Below, piece by piece: positions 9,960 through 21,432 of a stretch of 64,000 nt of DNA. Source of the DNA: Polyodon spathula (taxonomy: Eukaryota; Chordata; Actinopteri; Acipenseriformes; Polyodontidae). Under the pieces are notes generated by a model. The model was not told the origin of the DNA. It ran no database searches and saw only the letters and a list, made by a program, of their open reading frames with translations. Made by a program: the position numbers and the translations under genes. Each line of letters opens with the position of its first letter. Within the stretch, counting starts at the first letter, position 1. Location: NCBI RefSeq assembly GCF_017654505.1, contig NC_054535.1, forward strand, positions 47,067,848-47,131,847. The letters are read 5' to 3'.

Positions 9960-12112
9960 GTGAGGACATTTCCCAAATCTCTCCTAATGGCTACCAGAGG
10001 TCTCATTCCCACCTTGTCACCTAACGTCTGGATCCCCTGGACAAAGCATGTTCACTCTTTCTCCCCCCCTAGAATGAACACTGGTAAGTACTTGCTTCAG
10101 ATACCACTATTAACTCCCTCTCCCCCTGTACTGCCTGCTACAAACTGTAAATTCTCCTTCCTGAAATGCTGTTCTCTGACTAACAAATCTCTGCTTCTCA
10201 ACGAACTTATAACTGATAGTGATCTTGATCTGCTCTGTCTAGCAGAAACGTGGCACTCTGTAAATAAGCACTCACTACATCTATCCACCCCAAATGGCTA
10301 CTTGCTCTTTGACAAGCCACGCCTCACTGGTAGAGGTGGTGGCACTGCTGTTATTGCTAACTCTGTGCTTGTCACCTCAGCTCTCTCTGTCAGTCTTCTC
10401 TTTGTTTGATCATCTTGCTATCAAGCTCCCCTCTCCCATGTCCCTCACCCTTGCTTCTATCTATCATCCACCAAAGAAAACCTCTGCTTTTATTGTGGAT
10501 TCCTCGCAATTCTACTCCCTAATCTGCACTTCAACTGACAAAATTCTACTACTAGGTGATTTCAACATCCATGTTGATTTGCCTTCTTCCCCTCTAGTGA
10601 TCGACCAGGGGTCTTGATATCTCCAATCTCTCAGTCATGGATATCTCTGTTTTACACCATTTCTTAATCACTGCCAACATTAATCTTCCTGGACTTTCAG
10701 GTACTAATGTTACTGTTATTTCCCTCTGTCCCAAAAATCTGCTAAATCCTACAATATTACCGGAATGTGTCTCTTCTTACCCTCTGACTGGTACTCTCTT
10801 CAGTGCTCCAGTGTCCCTCTAGAATGCCATCCTTACTCAGATCATCGACATAGTTGCCCCGCTTACAACCAAAACAGTGAAGAAACATTGAAACTGTCCA
10901 TGGTATATCCTTGCACTTCGACTGCTTGTCTCCCAAGAATTTGTTCTCGGGCCTCTTCTTTTCAATATATACATGCTTCCCTTGGGTCACCTTATCCTCC
11001 AACACAGCTTCATGTTTAACTCCTATGCAGATGACACCCAGCTCTACCTAAAACTAGACTCTGGATGTCCCTCTGCCATGGTCCAGCTCTCAGCTTGCAT
11101 CCAAGACATTGAGGACTGAATGTCTGGCAGTTTTATTCAGCATAACACTAACAAATATGATCTTTTTTTAGTAAGATCAAAAACTAAAATCAAGAATATC
11201 AATATTGCTGCCTTGAACCTCGGAAATTGTATGCTGCCGCCTTCCCCCACTGTATGAAGCCTTAGTGTACTTCTGGATAGTAACCTCTCCTTTGATGCCC
11301 AAATCTCCGCTGTAGTCAGATCCTCCTTCTACCACCACCAAAATATCTCAAAGGTCCGTGTATGCCTTTCCCTCCTGGATGCAGAGATACTCTGTCATGC
11401 ATTCATCTCCTGTCAAATAGACTACTGCAACTCTCTCTACGGTGGTCTTCCATCTCACGCCATAAACAGACTGCAGCTGTTTATGTGCTGCTGCTAGTAT
11501 CCTTACCAGATGTAAAAAACATGATTATGTTATCCCGTCTTGCCCAGCTTCACTGGCTACCTGTTAAGCCCTCCATCACACAGGCCCAGAGAATCTCTTC
11601 AACCTGCTGACCCACTATGTCCCTGTATGCAAGCTGAGGCCCTCTGACTCAGGCCTGGTGGTTATACCAAGCAAAAGTGCACCACACTCGGAGAGCGCTC
11701 TTTTAGCTTCATGGACCCGATCTCTCTGGAACTCTCTCCCAGCTTTAGCGTGTGCAGCTCCCACAATCACTCGCTTCAAATCAACTCAAGACCCACTTGT
11801 TCTATTTTGCTTTTAATGTTCTCTAAGCCTGGAATCTGTTATTAGCTGTTGTCTAAATTGCTATTTCAGGTTTTTACTCCATCTTAATTGTATGATTCTG
11901 TTCAACACACGCATCCACAATGTTTTAAATTAACATCCTAGCCTTTTATTTAATGTATTTGCATTGTTTTTTATGTTGTATTTAATGTACTGTGCCCAAT
12001 ATTTCACTGTATTTAATGTATTATGCATTGTTCCTCGTTATCTTGTAAAGCACTTTGTGATGGTTGTCCACTGAAAGGCACTATATAAAATAAATATTGA
12101 TTGATTGAATAT
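9960..12112 (+). mobile_element. L2-type LINE remnant
   Basis: Contains an APE-type endonuclease piece (9960-10409, with LLNELITDSDLDLLCLAETW and GRGGGTAVI), a gap, then a reverse transcriptase part with the [12 protein letters not shown] active site near 11024-11035 and the thumb/C-terminal region to about 11810. Many stops and frameshifts. It ends in the tail GTAAAGCACTTTGTGATGG..CACTATATAAAATAAA and short ATTG repeats. Much of the central RT (fingers/palm) is deleted. Not functional. Confidence 0.8.
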
Positions 12113-13582
12113 GTCATAACAATGTGACAATAATACACCCAATATTTGCAACTAAAGGATTAAGGAGTGCCTTCACTATGTTTGCCTCTGTGGGGCATAA
12201 TAAGAATAACACTATTATAATGCAAAACTTGGCACAGTATTTAAAAGCAAAAGGATCTTTTTGTATCAGGTAGTTTTGGTTAGGGATTTCAATAGTCTGT
12301 TTAATAAACTGAATTTACTAGATCTTTGCACAGTCAGCGTTTGTTTAAGTGCTACAACACAAACAAACGCTGTCCTTGACAACATAGTGATAAGAGTCTA
12401 TCTAAAAAGCAGCTGGCATGCAGTCAGAATCGACCAAAGCACAAACAGTATTTATATTAACTTTTTGGGGGGCTTAACACCAAAAATTGTATTTCACTTT
12501 AATGTTAACCTGTTTTTTGGAGCACATGAATAGAACTGATATCCATGAAATTAATGTCACCAACTTAAAGAAATTACCTTTTTCTAATCCTTTCAGTCTG
12601 GTCTGTCATACAAAAGTATTGAATTAGCTCTTTAGACAGGCAGACACTAAAACAAATGTACATGTATGAATGCAAATTCTGAAACCTTATCATTGATCGA
12701 GAAACTATTTAATAATTGTTGATACTCCCTGGAGAGAGCTGACTGGTGTTCTGGCATCTTATCTTGATTGTTACACAACTGCGCTCATTACTCCATTTTG
12801 CTTGCCCTGTAACCCTATCCATCTGTTCTACTGCCTCAGTTGCTAAATTACATTATAATTCATAGCAGTACATTTTCCCAGTAGGCTCCTTTCCATCTCA
12901 TTTTGTATTTTAATGTACTCACAAATCATGTTGTTAAACAACTAAAATGACAAGATAGTTTGTGATTCCCCGCTGAAAATTCCACCAACTGCTTGTGAGT
13001 TGGTGATCAGCAAAAGTTGGGAATTGCCCAGTTGGTGTATAAGCCCCCCCCCCCCCTCCCAGGTTTATAGCAAGTGGACCTGCTGTATTTTCATTTAACC
13101 ATTATGGTGCCTTTTCAATTGTAAGTGGGAAGCTTAAAATACAAATACCCAAAGAGAATTCAATTGCCTAATCTGTGGACAATTTTTTCAGTGATAGTCA
13201 TCAAAAAATGCCAAAGACAGTAGACCATGTTCACTTATAAGAATGTAAAGCTATTCAGCAATGAGATACACTGTTGTCTATCCAGTGAGACTGATATTTT
13301 GGTCTTTGAAAGTTTGAAATCAATACTTTTCATATTATGATCCAGATAGCAAATATTGTCCTTAAAAACCCAGAAGGCTCTTCGAAAATAAATTATTCAT
13401 CTTTATTTATGTATTTTTCTTTTTTTAAATAATGACAATTTCATGAAAGTATGCATGATACTGTTCTAAATATTAAATACTGTATGTGATTTGTGATGTT
13501 CATTCAATCCCGTTCATTTTAAATCTAATCAAATTGTTCTGTACTGAATCTAAGAAAGTGATAAGTGCATTTGTGTTTTTAA
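12113..13582. other. Intergenic DNA, nothing recognised
   Basis: AT-rich, a poly(C) run at about 13045-13057, no coding signal or repeat structure that I can support. Confidence 0.5.
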
Positions 13583-14134
13583 CCCTTTGCAGTCCATTTA
13601 TTCAGTCCAATTTATTTTCACACACGCTTTTTAATTTTTTTTTTTTTTTCCAGAGTGAAACAGGTTTAAAAGGCAATGCATGGCAAAACGACATCTCCAG
13701 CCAAGCCCCACCCCTTGTTCACTCTTTATAGACGTGCATACTGATAAATCCTCTCCTGGTCACTCGTTTTATCACCAAACTCCTCACTAATGCGATCCGA
13801 GTCATTATTTTATTACTATAACATCTCAAAAAGCTCTGCAAATGTATGAGATATTCTTTGAGCGCTGGATGCAGAAGCAGCTACCTCCTTTGTTATGTGT
13901 CCGTGTTATCTCTGTGGTGTAGGGGCTGGCTCTATTGCTCAGATACGTCCCTTTTCTTTCTGGCTCCTATCGGTCTCACTCAGCCATTGAAAGGTTTTCT
14001 TTGCTTTTTCTGGAGAAAAAACGACTAGAGACCTGTGCTTTACGTCTTTTTGATGATGTCAGACAGGGTCTGAAATCGGACTGGAAAGGGAAAATTGTAA
14101 TGTCGGACCTGGTAAAACACAGGACTGCAAAGGG
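13583..14134. mobile_element. piggyBac-type MITE
   Basis: Terminal inverted repeats CCCTTTGCAGTCC (13583-13595) and GGACTGCAAAGGG (14122-14134), each directly flanked by TTAA (13579-13582, 14135-14138), the piggyBac target. 552 bp, no transposase coding. Class assigned from TTAA and the CCC start. Confidence 0.65.
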
Positions 14135-14138
14135 TTAA

Positions 14139-15719
14139 AAACAAAACAAAAAAAAAAAAGCCTCACACCTATAATACTGTCTTTTAGTGTTAATCTGCAA
14201 ATGAGCAACTATCAGACTTTCTAAGACCTGATATATTTAAAAGCACAATGTCAGGGCCCCATGCACTACTCCAAATTAGCCTCAACTCCTTTAAATGTGC
14301 ACATGCTTTTCTCAGATGTCTGAGGTATTGTAAATTCACAAGTCCAAGCTTACTCTGTGTTAATGTGTCTTACATTAGTAATTGAACTATGGATAAACAC
14401 AACTGTTCCTGTTTCTTAAAGAAACCTACTTCATTTTCCTGAGTTTGGTCCTTTTAAAATGAAACACAAGTTCTCAAGTACCCTATCTAAAGCACAATGT
14501 AAACACCCAGATTACTTTTTAAAAGAACTGGAATTATAGTTTGGTCAACGCCTGTTGCTATGCATTTCTGATACGAGCACCACTCTAATTACAATTACAC
14601 TAATTACACTGTATTTCTGTTGCTACCAGCAACACATTTTCAATGAACAAATGATACTAAGGTAGATTAACACAACATCTGCCAACTATGAAAGTGGATT
14701 TGTTGGAAATGTTTCATTTACCCACACTGGGGTCAATTCAAATGTGCTGAATCTAAATACTGACATTCTTCTCTTGTTGAATCTTACTTGATCCATTGCT
14801 TAATAAATCCTGACTCCACCCTTCTTTTAATTAAATGTATTGCCTGATTTCAGTTTGGGAAATGAACCAGTGATTGATTATGCCTCATCTTGACTTTTGA
14901 AATGTAATACTGTGAGGTAAAATGGTCAGTGAGTTATACAACTGTGTTATTTTAATTGGAATCTCTGAATTACAACATATTCACTGTATGTGTTACTCTA
15001 GTAAACCTGGTCCTCGGGATAAAGTGATGACATTAGATATTTCAACAGTCCATTTGTTTCCTTCCGTCTTTGTAAGTCTCATTTGTCTGAACATTTGAGG
15101 TCAGTTTTCCTGTTTTGCTGCTGTACAACAAGATGAGTAAGTGTTGCAAAATCATTTGTCTGTGCAACCAAAATATAGTGTCCTAGTTTTATAGTGGTAG
15201 CTACTTTAAAATCCAATACTGTACCTAGAAAAAAAAAGAATAAATGACAAACTATTTGCACTTTGAAAAACTCAATTAAACTACATACATTTGGAATAAT
15301 GTCCAGATATACCCTGTAATTCAAGAATTGTACTCATTGTAATTGTACTCTCCATTATGTAAACACGTATTTTACTGCAGATGTACCATACCCACAGGAC
15401 ATAAGTGTATTTACGCAATATACTTGATTACTTAGAAAAGAAAAATCATGGGACTTGATGCCAGACTGGACAGTCAGGTTTACATTGGTTTTAGACAGAC
15501 AAGACTTACATATCATGCCAGATTCCATAATAGACAGGTTTCCAGATTGTAGAAGGTATCATGCCATTATTTTCAATAAGGATTTGGTCAGGAATGCCAG
15601 ATTTTGCAGATACAGAATGCTGGTATGTAGAGCGATAGGATTATACAGTTTTTACTGTGCATTTGAGTACTGTTTCTTTAAATAATAAAAACAATAAAAA
15701 GTACTAAAATCTAAGGGGT
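14139..15719. other. Intergenic DNA, nothing recognised
   Basis: No ORF with family features and no repeat boundaries seen. Confidence 0.5.
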
Positions 15720-15721
15720 AG

Positions 15722-16396
15722 GTGTACTAAGATGGACCAGTCGCAGTACAAACATACCACAATTTGCATTTCTGTTGCAACAATTCGTAAAGTATTCTTT
15801 TTGTCACATGTACTAAGAGAAAATATGTCAATAAAGACAGCTGCAATATACTCATGTAAATATTTGTTGAATCATCTTAGTGAGGTCTCTAGCATTGCAA
15901 GATTCGTGTGTCATTTTTTCAAATAAATAATGAGAGGCAGTTGAATCCCATCAGATTCTATAGTCGGGGCCCCACCTTCAACCCCAAATAAACAATGTGT
16001 TTCTGTCAAAAAGCTTTTCATAGTCATACAGCAGCCCCTTGCTAAACCGCATATGTTTGTCCAACATAAGGAGGTGTCGGGTTTAAAAAAATACAATAAA
16101 ATCACACAAATTTATAGTGCTCAATGTATTTTAAATGTATAAATAATTCTGCTGAACTAACACTAATGTGTTTTGGGTAGGCTACACATTATATTATGAA
16201 AAAAATATAAATCTGTATAGTACACTTATACAGTATAAAGTACAGTAGTAAAATCAAATGAACACCTATCACACTTTCTTTTTACTTTAACCTGTAGGCT
16301 ACCGCTAACTCAAAATAAACCATGCTGCTGCATTGTACAGTGGTGTACAAAGCAAATAAAAAATTATTTTAAATTAAAACAAAATGATTCTTAGTG

Positions 16397-16463
<67 letters not shown>
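15722..16463 (+). repeat. Dispersed repeat copy 1, ends in (TTA)n
   Basis: Aligns by eye with 53735-54344. Shared blocks include ATGTACTAAGAGAAAA, GGAGGTGTCGGGTTTAAAAA and AGTAAAATCAAATGAACACC, and both end in a (TTA)n array (here 16400-16463). The first part also matches, inverted, 23960-24210. No coding. Type unknown; the start GGTGTACTAAGATGG may be a transposon end. Confidence 0.65.
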
Positions 16464-16466
<3 letters not shown>

Positions 16467-17250
16467 TAGCCTACTTAATAGCCTAGACAATTAACGAAAA
16501 ATAGATCATGGTGCCGCATTGACAAGTTATGAAACTTAATTCTCGTTAATACAAATTTCAATGTACCAACAACAAATATACCAACCACTAATTCGTATTA
16601 TCATGAGTATCCTATAGCCAAATGTATACTGTCAGTTTTTATTTAAGTTAGTCAGTGGTTCAGTGCTTTAGTACATCTTATTATAATATTTGAGAACCCT
16701 CATTTACACTATCTACACCCTCTTTTTCGAATATATGCAGAAACGCCCATATTACATATTCATCTAAGGCTGAACAGCAAAGAAAAACTCCTGCCGCAAA
16801 GCATACTCTAAAAAGTCGCTAACAGCATTACGCTTGTTTAGTACATTTCACCCTAGACTTCTGACTGGTTTGCGACTATTACGACAGGCACAATACTTCA
16901 TCTAGTTTTGTGTCGTTAACACTTGTATAGTCTATCGTTTATTAAATGTAAATCTTCAAGTGTGTTGTATAAAAGTAACGTCAAAGCTGTCTTTGGAAAA
17001 GGACTTGCTTTACCTAATTCTACAATGCCTGAGTTGGGCAGCCTTGTATACATTTTATTTTTCATACATTTATCCCGCTTTAGCTAAAGAACAGATTTTA
17101 GATTTAATCTACCCCCATGTTAAAGAAATTATAAAGCCCTTTGATCAATACCAAGAGTCTTATTAATTACTATATTAATTATTGCTTTTTAAAGTCTAAA
17201 CTTTAAGTTGCAACCTCAATGAAAAAGCCATGTAATGAGTTTCTTATTTG
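16464..17250. other. Intergenic DNA, nothing recognised
   Basis: AT-rich without supportable features. Confidence 0.5.
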
Positions 17251-17252
17251 CA

Positions 17253-17633
17253 GGGGCAGTTCTGCCATAAGGGCTAAATTCCACTTTTCTTTTAAGCCCA
17301 TCATGCAGATTGTGTAGGTAGCTAATGCAATCCAGGTGATAATCATATAATCAACTTGTTTTGGCCTAATCTGCACTGTCTCTGCACACAGCTTTGTTGT
17401 TAGTTATAATTACAGGCTAGCAAGAGAGAGAGACGAGTATTTTTCTCTCTCTGGTAATTTGTAACAAATGTTTTAACGTTATCACTAGTATCACAGCCTA
17501 ATGCTCACCCCCAGCTAACGTAGGCTATTTCTCACCCGTTCAAATTTTAGCTTGGGCTAATTCTCAAACCCGTCATGAGAATTAGTCTAGGGGTGAGAAC
17601 AAACCTGGGCTAAAATTCATCATACTGCCCCTA
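17253..17633. mobile_element. Possible short inverted-repeat element
   Basis: AGGGGCAGT at the left and ACTGCCCCT at the right, with a second inner match around GGGCTAAA. About 380 bp, no coding, no certain target duplication. Weak call. Confidence 0.3.
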
Positions 17634-17639
17634 CCTATA

Positions 17640-17985
17640 TCTCTAATCCCTCGTGTCTCCTTATATTCCCTCTCACCTTGTTCTCTTCCTTTGTGTCTCT
17701 GTGGTTGAACCAGCTACCGGTTAACCTCAGGACTGTTCAATCTTTTACTGCTTTCCACCGTCTTCTCAAAACCCACTGATTCAATCTTTATTTGTAATTT
17801 CCTATGTGTTTTCCTTTATTTAAACTTATTTTGTACATGTTGTATATATGTGTTTGTTTGTGCATTTCTATTGCCTGCAATGCTTTTATATCTTGTTTAA
17901 TTTTCTGTAAGTCACTTTGGATAAAAGTGTCTGCTAAATAAGTAATAATAAAAAATAAATAATAATAATAAAAAAACCTCATCCA
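17640..17985 (+). mobile_element. LINE 3' end with GTAAGTCACTTTGGATAAAA tail
   Basis: Carries the 3' tail common to many fish LINEs/SINEs (TTTGGATAAAAGTGTCTGCTAAATAA) followed by (AATAAT)n. Upstream is the remnant of the RT C-terminal region. It is a different tail from the L2 copies at 12 and 21 kb. Confidence 0.6.
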
Positions 17986-17989
17986 GAGA

Positions 17990-19875
17990 GTTCCGTTTTC
18001 AGAATGTAGATAAATTAATGATCCAGACACAATGATCAGAATTCATATACATCAGTTTACTTTCATGAGTTTGATTTTTATCATGATCATGTTATTGTGC
18101 TTTTTTATACATTAATTTACATTTGATTTAAATAAGTAGCTAATGAGATTTGTAACCAACATGTGTTCACAGGTAGATAGCTGTTTAACGATGTAGGAAA
18201 ATCATGTAAAGCTATTTCATGTTTTAATTATTTCAACACTGCAGACCTGTATACTGGTCTAGGAAAACAACATAGCGGTAAATTGATCTCATATACTATG
18301 TGTATATCTTGCAATTTGTCTTTTTTTCTAGTATGGATACTGTTTATTTAATTTTCCTAGGATAGTGTAACTTCTTAGTGCTGAAAGACTTACTGAAATT
18401 GTACCTTAAGTTTTTGGCAGTATTGATGGACATTTAGTGCAGAAATGTTCTGAAAACTGATTAAGAATGGATGCGATGTATAACAGTTTTACCCAAAGCT
18501 TATGAGTATGTTTTATTGTTCTACAAAGTCTACAGCCAACTGTTTTTTAAATTATGCTTTATCACTCAGCACTCTTAAAACAGGCATCAGGGAGTTTTTT
18601 TGTTTTTTTTTTGTTAACTAGAAAGTTGAACAAAAGTTCAAATGCAGTTTTGCACAGTGAAAAATCTTATACACATTTTAAACACAACAAATGTGTTTTG
18701 TTCATTTAATTTTAGTTTAAAGTTGCTGTCTTTATTTCTCATTTGTACCTTGCGTGGCATAACTTGGCATGTGTTGATTTAAAGTTATTTCTCATATACA
18801 CACTCATAATAACACAGCACAATACACAGGATCAGGTACATTAGCAATGTCTGTATTTATATTATTGCTCAGTCATGATAATGACTTCAGAGATCACAAT
18901 TGCTACAGAAGCAAAAATGAAGTTACTCTGGGTTTACAGAGTTTAGTAATCCCAAAATGTTCTCCTTGGCTCCACTCCCCAGAGGCTAAGCCCCCCAACC
19001 CCCAGGGGGGAGTGGGGTGGGTAGGATGCTTTAATTATATCTGGAGCCGCCCTTGCTTATTTGCCAGGCATTAAATAAAAGCCTGTAATTAATGAAAGTG
19101 TAATGTCTCCCATTGCAATTTCAAAGTTTCCCAGACTCTCACCAGCTAGAGAAGGTCAATATTGTGTTTAAAATACTTGGGTGACAGCCATTTGCCTTCA
19201 TTTTGATTGGAACTAAACACATGCCGATTCTTTGGTTAAACAGACTAATTTGTATTCTATCTTAAATGGCATGGTTTCTGATTTCAAGCAACAAAATGAT
19301 TACCAATTTCATGAAACAAATGTTGTTGCTGCTGACATAAATTAAACAGAACGTTTTGCATAAATCTTGAACGGGCAGTTTCATAAACTATTTTCGAATC
19401 GAGCCAGGCCTAGGAAAGAGGAGTCACTTCTCATATGGGTTGTAACAGAATAACCTTGAGTTACTCCCATCTTTGATCGTTGGTCAAGAATTCCTGGGAT
19501 TCTTAACTCATCTAATGATTTCCCAAGTTCTTTTAAAATGCTATTTAAAATCAGCAAAATACTGAAGAAAAGTACATATTATTGAGAGCAATTTAATTCT
19601 CCAACTTTTCAGTATTGATTCAAAATGTTGCATTTAAACATACTTCATCACAGTTAACATGAAATAAGACATAATTAAAATGATAACTTTTTTTTTTAAA
19701 ACTACAGATTTTGATTAACAATTACCGTCAAGAAAATAATTTAAAAGCATACATTTTTTAACCTTATATAGAATTTTCAGTACAAATAGATCTTAATCAC
19801 AGTCCAAACAGTAATTAAGTTTTCCAAATTCCATAGCCTGTATTTATGTATAGTGGTCAAACTGCACTGCATTGT
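17990..19875. other. hpgd downstream/3' region, nothing else recognised
   Basis: Contains the presumed hpgd 3' UTR next to 19875. No other gene or repeat with clear boundaries. Confidence 0.5.
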
Positions 19876-19999
19876 TCATGAAGACATTGGTTCATAACTC
19901 TGAAAGTGAATCCCTTTGGATGTGGTAATTTTCATAACTGCTCCATTCAGGCTGTTATCATTAATGATCTTCAGCATCCCTTCAGCAATTAACGATGGC
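19876..19999 (-). CDS. hpgd: hpgd coding exon 7 with stop codon
   Basis: Completes codon 221 and encodes the C-terminus ([17 protein letters not shown] and a short tail), ending in TGA at 19876-19878. The acceptor CTGTGTTTCAG has a good pyrimidine tract. An antisense LINE begins about 60 bp upstream in transcript terms. Confidence 0.94.
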
Positions 20000-21399
20000 C
20001 TGAAACACAGGAAAACACAACAGTTTGAGTGGGGTAATTTCCATGGAAAATAATTCTCACTCTATTTACCGACTAACCTTGTCCGTCTCTGTTCTTCTGA
20101 TCTTGCTCCCTCCATTATGCACACTCTCAACCTGTCCTTGAACTCTGGCTCGGTTCCTGCTGCCCTCAAGCTCGCAGTTACGCCGGTACTCAAAAAACCC
20201 TCCCTTGACCCCGCTGACTTATCTAATTTGCGTCCCATCTCCACAATCCCTTTTCTCTCAAAAACTCTCGAACTGGCTGTAGCCAGGCAGCTGATGAAAC
20301 ATCTCACGGACAACAACCTGCTTGAATGTCTACAGTCTGGTTTCTGGCCGGTTCACAGTACTGAAACTGCTCTGCTCCAGATTGTGAATGATCTCCTGCT
20401 CAATGCTGATGCTGCTGCTCCCTATGTGCTTGTCCTTCTTGATCTAACAGCTGCTTTTGACACCACAGATCATGGCATTCCTCTTGCCCGCCTTCAGAAG
20501 TATGCTGGAATCTCTGGAAACGGTCTCTCCTGGATGTCCTCTTACCTATCCGGACGCCTGCTATATCTGTTTTTTGTGCTGGACGCAGTGGTGTTGCAAA
20601 CCCAGTCACTTGAGGTGTCCCCCAAGGATCTGTTCTTGAGCCCATTCTCTTCAATATCTACATGCTTCCCTTGGTCCACCTCATCTGCCAACACAACCTC
20701 ATGTTTCACTCCTATGCTGACGACACCCAGCTCTACTTAAAACTCGACCCTGGTAGCCCCTCTGCCATGGTCCGGATGTCTGCCAATCTTCTTCAACTGA
20801 ACACTAACAAATCTGAACTCCTTCTAGTAAGATCTAAAAGTCAACTTAAGAATATCAACATAGAAAAACCTGAACCTCGGAAACTGTCTGCTGCTGCCTT
20901 CCCCCACAGTACAAAACCTTGGTGTACTTCTGGACAGCAACCTCTCCTTTGATGCCCACATCTCCTCTGTGGGCAAATCTTCCATCTATCATCTTAGAAA
21001 CATCTTCAAAGTCTGTCCCTGCCTTTCTGTCCCGGATCCCTCTCTCTTGCTTTCCATACTCCTTAAGCCTGATATCTGTTATTGCTGCTGCTACTATTGC
21101 TCTTTCCACTGTATTGTACTATTTCATGTATTATTCACTTTCCACTGTGTTTATTGTACTATTTCATGTATTATGCACTTTCCACTGTAATTAGTATACT
21201 ATTTCATGTATTATGCTACTATCATGTGTAATGCACTTTCCACTGTATTCAGTGTACTATGTATTATGTACTTTCCACTGTATATCATGTATTATGCATT
21301 TCTCTATTGAAGTATTATGGATTTTCTTGTATTTACTGCATCTTGTAAAGCACTTTGTGATGGTATTCCACTATGAAAGGCACTATATAAAATAAAGAT

Positions 21400-21432
<33 letters not shown>

